Below the pieces are notes generated by a model that did not search any database, had not been told where the DNA came from, and worked only from the letters and a program-made list of their open reading frames with translations. 42,457 nucleotides of DNA, from positions 1-42,457 of the forward strand of contig NZ_JAGRLA010000024.1 of the NCBI RefSeq assembly GCF_020442045.1, read 5' to 3'. Of the stretch, positions 8,902-17,031 are shown one piece after another (within the stretch, counting starts at the first letter, position 1; each line of letters opens with the position of its first letter). The translations under genes and the position numbers were made by a program. The stretch is from Bauldia sp. (lineage in GTDB: Bacteria > Pseudomonadota > Alphaproteobacteria > Rhizobiales > Kaistiaceae).

Positions 8902-9797
8902 TTCCGTCCTCCCTCAATCTCCGCGGCGAGGATTTCGCGCGCCTCCTTCATGCGGCGCTTCTCGTCATCGCTCACGTCCGGGAATTTTGGATCGATCTCC
9001 TTGAACGCGGAGACCAGCGCCGCGGCGATGACCAGCCGCGAAAACCACTTGTTGTTGGACGGAACCACGAACCATGGCGCATGAGGCCGGGCGGTGTTGC
9101 CGATCATGTCCTCATAGGCGTGCATGTAGTCGTCCCAGAACGCCCGCTCGGCCATGTCGGACGGGGAGAACTTCCAGTTCTTGTCCTCCTCGTCGATCCG
9201 GTCGATGAACCGTCTCGCCTGCTCGTCCTTCGAGGTGTGGAGAAAGAACTTGAGGACGACCGTGCCGTTGTTGGCCAGCTGGCTTTCGAAATTCCGGATG
9301 TCCTCGAACCGGGTCTCCCAGATGTCCTTGCCCGCCAGCTCTTCCGGGAGGCTCTGCGCCTCCAGCAGCTCCGGATGGACGCGGACGACGAGGACCTCTT
9401 CGTAATGCGAGCGGTTGAAGATGCCGATGCGGCCGCGCGGCGGGACGACGAGCTGGTGGCGCCAGAGGAAATTGTGGTTCAGCTCGACCGGACCGGGCGC
9501 CTTGAAGGAATGAACGTCGCAACCCTGGGGGTTGATGCCTGAAAGGACATGCTCGATCGCACTGTCCTTTCCGGCGGCATCCATCGCCTGGAGTATGATC
9601 AGGATCGACCACTTGCCTTCGGCATAGAGGCGCTCCTGCTGCTTGCGCATGTCGTCGAGGTTCTCGGCGAGGAGCTCCTTCGCCTCGTCCTTCTCGATGT
9701 CCAGGCCCGCCGTATCCGACGGGTCGACCTTGTCCAGACGAAAGTCCTTGCCCTTGTCGATCCTGTACCGGGCGGCGAGGTCTTCGGCTTTCATCAC
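8898..9797 (-). CDS. ppk2: Polyphosphate kinase 2 (PPK2 class I)
   Basis: A 299-residue kinase that transfers phosphate between polyphosphate and nucleotides. The Walker A-like loop MDAAGKDS (72-79, K77) is followed by the PPK2 marks SGINPQG, FLWR, NRSHYEEVLVVRVHPE (lid/Walker B region) and KNWKFS. Length fits one-domain class I PPK2. Two ATGs stand in tandem at 9797. It is the first gene of the MoxR/Bat operon and its stop overlaps the moxR start (ATGA), so the two are translationally coupled, which is not the usual setting of ppk2. Direction (NDP or NTP synthesis) cannot be decided by eye. Confidence 0.93.
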   Translation of the reverse strand: MMKAEDLAARYRIDKGKDFRLDKVDPSDTAGLDIEKDEAKELLAENLDDMRKQQERLYAEGKWSILIILQAMDAAGKDSAIEHVLSGINPQGCDVHSFKAPGPVELNHNFLWRHQLVVPPRGRIGIFNRSHYEEVLVVRVHPELLEAQSLPEELAGKDIWETRFEDIRNFESQLANNGTVVLKFFLHTSKDEQARRFIDRIDEEDKNWKFSPSDMAERAFWDDYMHAYEDMIGNTARPHAPWFVVPSNNKWFSRLVIAAALVSAFKEIDPKFPDVSDDEKRRMKEAREILAAEIEGGRK

Positions 9798-9882
9798 GAC
9801 ACTTTGCGGGTGGTGAGTGGGAGGAGAAGGCGCCCGGAAATCGCGGCGCGCCCGGCGTCTCCGCCAGCCTGACGGAAGTGCG

Positions 9883-9907
9883 GCTGGCCGCCAGCGCGGC
9901 GGCCAGC
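9883..9907. terminator. Perfect 10-bp inverted repeat downstream of the sulfatase gene
   Basis: GCTGGCCGCC (9883-9892), a 5-nt loop, and GGCGGCCAGC (9898-9907) form a perfect GC-rich hairpin. It begins 20 bp after the sulfatase stop on the minus strand and lies before the PPK2 operon, so it likely ends or stabilises the sulfatase mRNA. No run of T follows on the minus strand, so it is not a textbook intrinsic terminator. Confidence 0.5.
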
Positions 9908-9926
9908 CTTGTCCGGCGGGGTCAGC

Positions 9927-11465
9927 CTAGTTGCGACCCGGTGTGCCCGAGGTCAGCTCGTCCATCACGTTGCTGAGGTTGAAGCTGCCCGGCTTCTGGC
10001 GCGGCGGGAATTCCGCGAAGCTCTGCAGCCAGGCACCGACATAGGCGGTGGCCGGGGCGATGGCGAACATCCGCTCCAGATACCAGCGCTGGAAGCCCAT
10101 GGCGTGTTCCTGGCGGGCCCTCTCCAGCGGGTCCATCCGCAGGTTCGTCAGGTTGGGCGCCCGGAGAACCTCGAACGGCTTGGCCCAGACGTCGAGACCC
10201 TCGGCATTCTGCTGGAGGAAGGTGATCTTCCAGTCATCGTAGCGGAGGGCCGCCGGCTCACCGTCGTCGGTCCAGTAGATGAACTCCTTGCGCGGCCATT
10301 CACCGTCGCCCTTGAAGGCCGGCAGCAGGTTGTAGCCGTCGAGATGGACATGATACTCGCGGCCGATCGCCTGGACGCCGCCCTTGAGGAGCTGCTCCTT
10401 GATGTCGGGCTCGCCGGCCGCCGCCAGCAGCGTCGGCAGCATGTCCTCGTGGGCGCCGATGTCGTTGATCACGGTGCCCGGCTTCAGCACGCCCGGCCAG
10501 CGGATCAGCGTCGGCACGCGGTAGCCGCCCTCCCACTGGGTGTTCTTCTCGCCGCGGAACATCGTGGTCCCGCCATCCGGCCAGGTGAAGGTCTCCGCGC
10601 CGTTGTCGGTGGAGTACATCACGATGGTGTTGTCGGCGATGCCGAGCTGGTCGAGCTTGTCGAGAAGCTGCCCGACATCATGGTCGTGCTCGGCCATGCC
10701 GTCGGCGTAGATGCCGTAGCCGGTCTTGCCTTCCCATTCCGGAGAAAGGTGGGTGAAGATGTGCATGCGGGTGGAGTTCCACCAGACGAAGAACGGCTTG
10801 CCCTCGTCATGCGCGCGCTGCATGAAGTCGAGCGCCGCCGCGGTGGTTTCCTCGTCGACCGTCTCCATGCGCTTGCGGGTCAGCGGGCCGGTATCCTCGA
10901 TCTGGCCGTCCGCCATCGAATGGATCACGCCGCGCGGGCCGAACTTCTCACGGAATTCGGGGCTCTGCGGATAATCCGGATTCTCCGGCTCCTCCTCGGC
11001 ATTGAGGTGGTAGAGGTTGCCGAAGAATTCGTCGAAGCCGTGATTGGTCGGCAGCATCTCGTCGCGATCGCCGAGGTGGTTCTTGCCGAACTGTCCGGTT
11101 GCGTAGCCGAGCGGCTTGAGCAGGCCGGCGATGGTGGGATCCTCGACCATCATGCCCTCGGGGGCGCCGGGCAGGCCAACCTTGGTCAGGCCGGTGCGGA
11201 TCGGCGACTGACCGGTGATGAAGGCGGCACGTCCCGCAGTGCAGCTCTGCTGGCCGTACCAGTCGGTGAACAGGGCGCCTTCTTTCGCGACGCGATCAAT
11301 ATTGGGCGTCTTGTATCCCATCATGCCGTGATTGTAGGCGCTGGTGTTGAACTGGCCGATATCGTCGCCCCAGATGATCAGAATGTTGGGCTTGTCGCCG
11401 TCCTGGGCCAATGCCGCGCCGCCCAGCGCGGCCAAGGCGGCCGTGGCGATGAGTAGTCTTCGCAT
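9927..11465 (-). CDS. Periplasmic arylsulfatase (formylglycine-dependent, CxAxR type)
   Basis: A 512-residue sulfatase with a signal peptide (MRRLLIATAALAALGGAALA) cleaved near residue 20. The metal-binding GDD is at 33-35. The active-site motif is C75-T-A-G-R79, the CxAxR variant in which C75 would become formylglycine, followed by AAFITGQ. GKNHLGD (Lys/His pair) and STDNGAE (metal Asp/Asn) complete the alkaline-phosphatase-like core. The ATG at 11465 has AGGAAGGA just upstream; the longer frame (to 11606) is rejected because it buries the signal peptide. The gene stands alone with no sulfatase-maturation enzyme nearby. The substrate (aryl sulfate or a sulfated lipid or sugar) is unknown. 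Confidence 0.92.
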   Translation of the reverse strand: MRRLLIATAALAALGGAALAQDGDKPNILIIWGDDIGQFNTSAYNHGMMGYKTPNIDRVAKEGALFTDWYGQQSCTAGRAAFITGQSPIRTGLTKVGLPGAPEGMMVEDPTIAGLLKPLGYATGQFGKNHLGDRDEMLPTNHGFDEFFGNLYHLNAEEEPENPDYPQSPEFREKFGPRGVIHSMADGQIEDTGPLTRKRMETVDEETTAAALDFMQRAHDEGKPFFVWWNSTRMHIFTHLSPEWEGKTGYGIYADGMAEHDHDVGQLLDKLDQLGIADNTIVMYSTDNGAETFTWPDGGTTMFRGEKNTQWEGGYRVPTLIRWPGVLKPGTVINDIGAHEDMLPTLLAAAGEPDIKEQLLKGGVQAIGREYHVHLDGYNLLPAFKGDGEWPRKEFIYWTDDGEPAALRYDDWKITFLQQNAEGLDVWAKPFEVLRAPNLTNLRMDPLERARQEHAMGFQRWYLERMFAIAPATAYVGAWLQSFAEFPPRQKPGSFNLSNVMDELTSGTPGRN

Positions 11466-11893
11466 GGGATTCCTTCCTCTGGTGGGTTTCGGGATGTCAG
11501 ATAGCCAGTGATTCCGTCTGCCATCGTCGATACGGGAGAACCGACGACAACGAAATGACGCCGCAACAAGGCGAACGGCCCGGTCCGTCGCTGCCTTTAC
11601 GATCAATTCCGCAAACTACCACCGAGTGGAGCGCGATGTCACGGCGATAGCGATCCTGCCGGCCGTTCATGTCCCGGGCGCAACGGCCGGCGAGCAGAAG
11701 GGCGCCGGGCGGGTCCGTCGCCCCGAACCGCTCGACGGCGACGTTCTCGAGCTGAGACGCGGGAAGCCTTCCCCGCCTTGTCGCCAGGGTGGCGGTGATG
11801 CAGTCTGCACCCGTCAAGATAGATCGCATTCCCATCGCTGGAACGAACGTACCGACCGCAACAGGCGAGCGGTAACGCCGCCGGGAGGTAAAA
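11466..11893. other. 428-bp intergenic region between divergent sulfatase and AT-rich peptidase gene
   Basis: No convincing gene is seen; a minus-strand frame over 11497-11835 has no family features. The region must hold the promoters for both divergent genes, though no good -35/-10 pair stands out. It contains a perfect inverted repeat at 11658-11691 and a weaker hairpin around 11759-11776. Base composition falls from GC-rich to AT-rich near its right end, marking the edge of the foreign-looking segment. Confidence 0.5.
11658..11691. repeat. Perfect 10-bp inverted repeat in the intergenic region
   Basis: GCCGGCCGTT (11658-11667) and AACGGCCGGC (11682-11691) are exact reverse complements separated by 14 nt. 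The element is upstream of both the sulfatase (minus) and the 11894 gene (plus). It may be an operator or a remnant terminator; neither is proven. Confidence 0.5.
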
Positions 11894-13096
11894 TTGCCTT
11901 ATACCCTGAAGGAAGGAGAAAAAATATTCTTGGGATTTTCAGGTCTTCACCTGGAGAACTACTATTATAATTATTATACTCAATCCTATACTTCATCCAA
12001 CTGGCCGTCCGGGCCATTTTCCATCATAAAAGAAGGAGGAGCAAATTATCTAATATATAAAGACGATGGTCTTAATACAGGTGATATTGAAGGGATCACA
12101 AAATTTCAATTCATCCAGCATCAGACCTTAACCCACAAGACGCCTGACAACACCGCCGTACTGGGTGTTTATAATTACGATAAGGAATTTAATGTCGTCG
12201 CATACGATAATGACTATATATCAATCGATGCGAATCTGAAGGATATAGACAAAAAAGACAAGAAGCATCCGCTCCAATATATAAGCATTGATTCAAACAA
12301 TACGCACTTCGGGGGCAAAACCAAGGTCGCGGCCGATGTGGTCATCACCGGGCCGGCGGACAAATTGATCGATACCGTAACGCTGGAAATGACGCAGGGT
12401 AGCCACAAGGCCCAGGCGGAGGAGGTTGTCGGACTGAAATTCGGAGCGAACCATACGATAAAGCTGAAAGCCGATAGCTTCGATTTCAAGTTCACCAATG
12501 CCGAAATCGCGGCTTCGGGCATCGATTTTTCAAAGAATGGCGTTGTGGATTTCTCGCTCGTCGCCAAGGTAGGCTATTCCGACGAAGAATTTTCGGTGGA
12601 TATCGGGTCCGCTGAAATTCTCACACAGTATCACCTGCCTCGCTATCAGAAGCTAAACGACAGGGCCGATAGAAAGGTCGGTGGGGATGATTGGGTCAAG
12701 CCTGACATTATTCCGGCCCTAAAGTGGTTTTCGTCCCACAACAAATTCGAATACGGTGACGCCAGCAATATGAACGGCGGGAGTTTCAAGCCGGACCACG
12801 CGTCGCACAGGAAAGGCCTTTCAGTGGACACGTATGTCCGTGGCTACAATCACAAGGTCAAGGACAAAAATGGACATAAAAAGATCGAGGTAACGATCAA
12901 TGGTGTAAAGAAAATAGCCAAAGCAATAGACAATAGTCCCTATCAGGATGAGATACAGAAGATTTACATAAGCTATAGCAAAACCGTCAAGCATTTCATC
13001 GAGCACCAGATCAACCATGGCCATAGCGAATACAAGCTATTTTCAGATCATGTGGGGCATACGACCCACTTTCATCTGGAATTTTTCGATGTCTAA
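11894..13096 (+). CDS. AT-rich gene; C-terminal MepA-like (M74/LAS-type) metallopeptidase domain, N-terminus unrecognised
   Basis: A 400-residue protein starting at TTG 11894, chosen because GGGAGG lies 5 nt upstream. Composition is far more AT-rich than any neighbour, especially the first 400 bases, which points to horizontal transfer. The C-terminal part (about 250-400) resembles penicillin-insensitive murein endopeptidase: GDASNMNGGSF, then H305-R-K-G-L-S-V-D312, spaced as the first two zinc ligands (HxxGxxxD), and H392-F-H394 close to the C-terminus as the third ligand. Residues 1-125 (tyrosine-rich) and 140-245 (beta-rich, Ig-like appearance) match nothing I recognise. There is no signal peptide. 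A cell-wall-degrading effector, bacteriocin-like or phage-derived enzyme is possible. The peptidase call is moderately sure, the biological role unknown. Confidence 0.7.
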   Translation: MPYTLKEGEKIFLGFSGLHLENYYYNYYTQSYTSSNWPSGPFSIIKEGGANYLIYKDDGLNTGDIEGITKFQFIQHQTLTHKTPDNTAVLGVYNYDKEFNVVAYDNDYISIDANLKDIDKKDKKHPLQYISIDSNNTHFGGKTKVAADVVITGPADKLIDTVTLEMTQGSHKAQAEEVVGLKFGANHTIKLKADSFDFKFTNAEIAASGIDFSKNGVVDFSLVAKVGYSDEEFSVDIGSAEILTQYHLPRYQKLNDRADRKVGGDDWVKPDIIPALKWFSSHNKFEYGDASNMNGGSFKPDHASHRKGLSVDTYVRGYNHKVKDKNGHKKIEVTINGVKKIAKAIDNSPYQDEIQKIYISYSKTVKHFIEHQINHGHSEYKLFSDHVGHTTHFHLEFFDV

Positions 13097-13172
13097 GATG
13101 GGGCTGACGATCGTGGTGACCGGACTGGTCGTCGCCAGGTGGTCCAGGTGCGCGTCTCGGGCGCGGGACCCT

Positions 13173-13982
13173 CTATGAGACGATGACCTCGACCCCGTTG
13201 CGGACAAGGGCGCGGGCAAGCGCCTGGTCGGGCTTGGCGTCACAGACGAAAGCATGGACCTCGGCCGGCTCCGCCACCCGCACCATGGCCTTGCGATTGA
13301 ATTTGGCCGAATCGCAGAGCGCGACGACGCGGGTCGCACGGGCCATGAAGGCCCGCTTCACCTCCGCGTCTTCCGGCGAATAGTCGTAGAGGCCGTCGGC
13401 GGTGATCCCGGAAATGCCGAGAAAAAAGATATCGAAGCTGTAGTCGCGAAGGGAATCGACGGCCCGCTGGCCGTAGATCGAGAGCTCGCGATCACGCACC
13501 CGTCCGGCAACCACGTAGACGGGATTTGCGGAGTTGGCGAGGACGGAGGCGACGCGCGTGCTGTTGCTGACGACCTGCAGGTCCGCGATGCGCGCGACCA
13601 GCCGGGCAAGTTCGAGCGTCGTCGTTCCGGTATCGATGGCGATCGACATGCCCGGCTCGATGAGGCGCTCGGCGGTCCGCGCGATGCGGGTCTTGGCCGC
13701 GCCGTTTCGGCGCCGTCGCGCTTCGAAGCTTGGCTCCTCCGCGTCGAAGGCGCTCGCGTCGCCCCGCCGCAGCCCGAGCGCGCCGCCATGGGTGCGGCGG
13801 ACGGCGCCCGTCCGTTCCAGCTCGGCGAGATCGCGGCGCACCGTGATCTCCGAAACACCGGCCGTGTCGGCAAGATCGCCAACGCTCATGAAGCCGGCCT
13901 GGTTGAGCCTGGCCACGAGGTCGGCCTGACGAGACGCCGTTCTGCTTCGGCTACCTGCCATGGCGATGATGATCGTTTTCAT
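13173..13982 (-). CDS. DeoR-family transcriptional regulator
   Basis: A 269-residue repressor of the DeoR/GlpR type. The N-terminal winged helix-turn-helix is at about 18-72 (MSVGDLADTAGVSEITVRRD...RRTHGGA). The C-terminal sugar-phosphate sensing domain carries the DTGTTTLELA loop, SNSTRVA and a late-conserved DSAKFN. The start is uncertain: ATG at 13982, or ATG at 13961, neither with a clear ribosome binding site. It is divergent from the SDR/ABC/kinase module and very probably represses it, releasing on binding a phosphorylated intermediate, as is usual for the family. It converges on the AT-rich gene with a 76-bp gap. Confidence 0.9.
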   Translation of the reverse strand: MKTIIIAMAGSRSRTASRQADLVARLNQAGFMSVGDLADTAGVSEITVRRDLAELERTGAVRRTHGGALGLRRGDASAFDAEEPSFEARRRRNGAAKTRIARTAERLIEPGMSIAIDTGTTTLELARLVARIADLQVVSNSTRVASVLANSANPVYVVAGRVRDRELSIYGQRAVDSLRDYSFDIFFLGISGITADGLYDYSPEDAEVKRAFMARATRVVALCDSAKFNRKAMVRVAEPAEVHAFVCDAKPDQALARALVRNGVEVIVS

Positions 13983-13991
13983 TCATAACAG

Positions 13992-14007
13992 TTTTCAAGC
14001 TTTTCAA
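13992..14007. promoter_or_regulatory. Direct repeat TTTTCAA x2, possible DeoR operator
   Basis: TTTTCAA occurs at 13992-13998 and again at 14001-14007, a 9-bp period, in an AT-rich stretch just upstream of the deoR-type gene and inside the divergent promoter region. DeoR-family operators are often short direct or inverted repeats placed like this. The assignment is an inference from position. Confidence 0.35.
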
Positions 14008-14053
14008 CAAAATCATACCATATCAGAGCTTGATCGAACCAGTCTCCTCCTCC

Positions 14054-14077
14054 ATAGTGATCGATAATGATCACTAT
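14054..14077. promoter_or_regulatory. 24-bp palindrome, probable operator of the sugar module
   Basis: ATAGTGATC (14054-14062), six bases, then GATCACTAT (14069-14077) form a perfect inverted repeat ending 12 bp before the SDR start codon at 14090. Its place between the divergent regulator and the seven-gene operon makes it a likely repressor-binding site, possibly overlapping the transcription start. Confidence 0.55.
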
Positions 14078-14089
14078 CGGTTTGGGGCC

Positions 14090-14866
14090 ATGCTAGCCAG
14101 CCTACCTGAAAAACGTGCGGTGGTGACGGGAGCGGCAAGGGGGATCGGGCAGGCTATCTGCCGGGCCCTGGCCGCCGAGGGCGTACGGGTGGCCGTTGCG
14201 GACCTGGACGAGGCGGCCGCGGGAGAGCTCGCCGCCGAGCTCGGAAATGGCGCCCGGGGATTCGGTATCGACGTCAGCGACCGGGCCAGCGTCTCATCCT
14301 GCTTCGCCGCGATCGAGGAAGCCTTCGGCGGCTACGACATCCTCTGCGCCAATGCCGGCGTCTCCAGCATGCAGCTCGTGGTCGACATGACCGACGAGGA
14401 CTGGGACTTCAACTTCGACGTCAACGCCCGCGGCGTCTTCCTGACCAACCAGTGCGCGGTCAGGCATTTCCTCGCGACCGGCAACAAGGGGGTGATCGTC
14501 AATACGGCATCGCTCGCCGCCAAGGTCGGGGCGCCGTGGCTCGCGCATTATTCGGCGAGCAAGTTCGCGGTGCTCGGCTTCACCCAGGCGCTGGCGCGCG
14601 AGGTGGCGAGCGACGGCATCCGCGTCAACTGCGTCTGCCCCGGCTTCGTCCGCACCTCGATGCAGGAGCGCGAGGTGAAATGGGAGGCCGATCTTCGCCG
14701 GATGAGCGAGGCGGAGGTGATCGCCGACTATGTCGGCCAGACCCCGATGGGCCGCCTCGAGGAACCTGAGGATGTCGCGAAGACGGTCCTTTTCCTCGCC
14801 AGCGACCTCTCCGGATTTATCACCGGTGAAGCGATCAACGTCACCGGTGGCGTGAGGATGGACTGA
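14090..14866 (+). CDS. SDR-family NAD(P)-dependent oxidoreductase
   Basis: A 258-residue classical short-chain dehydrogenase. The cofactor loop T13-G-A-A-R-G18-I-G20, an acidic D38/D40 region that favours NAD(H), N88-A-G90, and the catalytic S141, Y154 and K158 (YSASK) are all present. The C-terminus GEAINVTGG is typical. The ATG at 14090 is preceded by GGGG; an in-frame TTG at 14030 would place the operator palindrome inside the gene and is disfavoured. As first gene of the module it probably oxidises the imported polyol or sugar, or reduces a keto form; substrate unknown. Confidence 0.92.
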   Translation: MLASLPEKRAVVTGAARGIGQAICRALAAEGVRVAVADLDEAAAGELAAELGNGARGFGIDVSDRASVSSCFAAIEEAFGGYDILCANAGVSSMQLVVDMTDEDWDFNFDVNARGVFLTNQCAVRHFLATGNKGVIVNTASLAAKVGAPWLAHYSASKFAVLGFTQALAREVASDGIRVNCVCPGFVRTSMQEREVKWEADLRRMSEAEVIADYVGQTPMGRLEEPEDVAKTVLFLASDLSGFITGEAINVTGGVRMD

Positions 14867-14873
14867 CGGCGCC

Positions 14874-15686
14874 ATGAACCGGATCGCGAAGAAGATCGTT
14901 CCCCATGTGATCCTTACGGTCTTCTCGCTCGTGATCCTGATGCCGCTGATCTGGATCGTCCGGGTCAGCCTCACCGACAAGCTCACCGCCTACAAGATTC
15001 CACCCGAGATCGGCACGCTCGGGCTGATGAACTACGTCGATATCTTCCAGCGCTATCCGTTCGTTTCGTGGTTCGCCAACAGCTTCATCGTCGCCACCGC
15101 CTCGACGCTGGTCGCCCTGCCGCTGGCAACCGCCATGGCCTACAGCTTCGCCCGTCTCAACACCGGCGGCGCGTTGCTCAGGCTCGGTGTCCTGGCGAGC
15201 CAGATGCTGCCGCCGATCATCCTGGTGCTGCCGCTCTTCGGCGTCTTCCTGCTGGTCGGCCTCACCCAGAGCCGGGTGGCGCTGATCATCGCGCATCTGA
15301 CAATCGCGCTGCCGTTCCTCTCCTGGATGCTGGTTTCGTTTTTCGAAGGCGACATGGCGCGGCTCGAGGAAGCGGCGCGCGTCGACGGCGCCTCGCGCTG
15401 GCAGGCCTTCCTTTTCGTGGCCGTCCCGGTCGCCGCGCCGGGCATTCTCGCCGCCGGGTTGCTCGGCTTCATCCTGAGCTGGAACGAATTCCTGTTCGTG
15501 CTTGTGCTGTCCGGTCCCGATACCCAGACGTTGCCGGTTGGCCTTGCCAGCCTCGAAACGCATGCCGGCGTGGAAATCGCGCCGCTTGCCGCTGCGACCG
15601 TCGTGTCGCTCCTGCCGGTCTTTGCGCTGCTGCCTTTCCTGCGCAAACACCTGATCCAGGGCCTCTCGCTCGGGGCCCTCAAATGA
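14874..15686 (+). CDS. Carbohydrate ABC transporter permease (MalG-like)
   Basis: A 270-residue inner-membrane protein with six hydrophobic segments and the EAA loop [17 protein letters not shown] starting at residue 165, followed by VPVAAPG. This is the CUT1/MalG type. It lies 7 bp after the SDR gene. With the permease at 17032 it should form the heterodimeric channel, and it ends 38 bp before the binding-protein gene. The order (G-permease, binding protein, F-permease, ATPase) is less common than binding protein first. Confidence 0.92.
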   Translation: MNRIAKKIVPHVILTVFSLVILMPLIWIVRVSLTDKLTAYKIPPEIGTLGLMNYVDIFQRYPFVSWFANSFIVATASTLVALPLATAMAYSFARLNTGGALLRLGVLASQMLPPIILVLPLFGVFLLVGLTQSRVALIIAHLTIALPFLSWMLVSFFEGDMARLEEAARVDGASRWQAFLFVAVPVAAPGILAAGLLGFILSWNEFLFVLVLSGPDTQTLPVGLASLETHAGVEIAPLAAATVVSLLPVFALLPFLRKHLIQGLSLGALK

Positions 15687-15724
15687 TCCCGTCAGTCGGG
15701 GATAGGCGAAGCAAGGGGATTAAC

Positions 15725-17002
15725 ATGCTGAAACAGTCATTGTTGGGTCTGGCGCTGGCGACCGCTCTTTCCACCGTCGCCCATGCCGAGTCGGTGAACA
15801 TCCTGATGGAGGGCGTTCCCGACACCGAATACGTCAAGACGCTCCTGCCGGAATTCACCAAGGAGACCGGCATCGAGGTCAATCTCGAGGTCGTCAACTA
15901 CGCCGAGATGCACACCAAGCTGGTGCCCCAGCTCGTCGCTCCGAAGGGTAGCTACTCGGCGATCGTCGTCGACTTCTACTGGGTCGGCGAATTCACCAAG
16001 GCCGGCTGGCTGATGCCGCTCGACGACCGGATCAAGGCCGACGGCTTCGATGCCTCGGTCTACGTGCCCAAGCTGATGGACCTCGTCGGCCAGGTCGATG
16101 GCGTGACCTACATGCTGCCCTTCTACAACTACGCGATGGGGCTGCTCTACCGCACCGACCTGCTCGCGGACGAGGCCAACAAGGCCGCCTATCTCGAGGA
16201 GACCGGCGAGGAACTCGGCCCGCCGAAGACCTGGGGCGAGTATCTCCAGCAGGTCAAGTTCTTCACCAAGGGCGACATGCATGGCGTGGTCAACCAGGGC
16301 CTGCGTCCCGATCCGATCGCGATGGAATGGTCGAACTACCTGTTCGCCAATGGCGGCGAGTATCATGACGCCGACTGGCACTCGACCCTGAACACCCCGG
16401 CCGGCGTCGCGGCGCTCGACCAGTACAAGGCCAACGTCGAGGAATACGGTCCGCTCGGCGCGGCGAGCTTCTCGTTCGACGAGGCCTTCAACGTGATGGC
16501 GCAGGGCGGCGCCTACAGCTACATCACCTATAATTTCTTCCGCGCCGCCATCGACGATCCGTCGCAGTCGACGGTCGCCGGCAAGGTCGAGATCATGCCG
16601 GTGCCGGGCCAGGAACCCGGTGTCGGCGCCAGCCTCAACGGCGCATGGGGCTGGGCGATTCCGAAGTCGAGCCCCAACCCCGACGCGGCATGGACCTTCC
16701 TCAAGTGGGTCGAGTCGCATGACATCGCGAAGAAGCGCGCCCTGCAGGGCGGCTCGCCGACCAGGCTCGACGTCTTCGACGATGCCGACGTCAATGCCAA
16801 GTATCCCTATACCGGCGCGATGAAGGACATGCTCCTGACCAGCCACAACTTCCCGGTCTTCACCTACACGCCGCAGCTGGTCGAGGTTCTCGGCCGCGAG
16901 CTGAGCCTCGCGGTGGCCGGCGAGGCGTCGTCCGCCGACGCGCTTGCGGCGGTCGAGACCGAGATGAACGAGCTCGCCAAGAAAGACGGCAAGCTGAAGT
17001 AG
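15725..17002 (+). CDS. Extracellular solute-binding protein of carbohydrate ABC transporter
   Basis: A 425-residue periplasmic protein with signal peptide [21 protein letters not shown] and a family 1 (MalE/UgpB-like) fold: [16 protein letters not shown] near the N-terminus, WGEYLQQ mid-way and [18 protein letters not shown] later. The start is the ATG at 15725 with AAGGGG upstream; an in-frame reading that begins at 15068 is the shadow of the permease gene. It delivers the unknown sugar or polyol to the two permeases flanking it in the operon. Confidence 0.92.
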   Translation: MLKQSLLGLALATALSTVAHAESVNILMEGVPDTEYVKTLLPEFTKETGIEVNLEVVNYAEMHTKLVPQLVAPKGSYSAIVVDFYWVGEFTKAGWLMPLDDRIKADGFDASVYVPKLMDLVGQVDGVTYMLPFYNYAMGLLYRTDLLADEANKAAYLEETGEELGPPKTWGEYLQQVKFFTKGDMHGVVNQGLRPDPIAMEWSNYLFANGGEYHDADWHSTLNTPAGVAALDQYKANVEEYGPLGAASFSFDEAFNVMAQGGAYSYITYNFFRAAIDDPSQSTVAGKVEIMPVPGQEPGVGASLNGAWGWAIPKSSPNPDAAWTFLKWVESHDIAKKRALQGGSPTRLDVFDDADVNAKYPYTGAMKDMLLTSHNFPVFTYTPQLVEVLGRELSLAVAGEASSADALAAVETEMNELAKKDGKLK

Positions 17003-17031
17003 GACCGCCTGGCTGGACCCGGACGCGCGAC

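Noticed and set aside
8898..9797. PPK2 read as a thymidylate-kinase-like or other P-loop kinase
   Set aside because: The INPQG, FLWR, and HYEEVLVVRVHPE segments are specific to PPK2.
11497..11835. Minus-strand frame in the sulfatase upstream region
   Set aside because: No family features, no ribosome binding site, and it runs through the expected promoter region.
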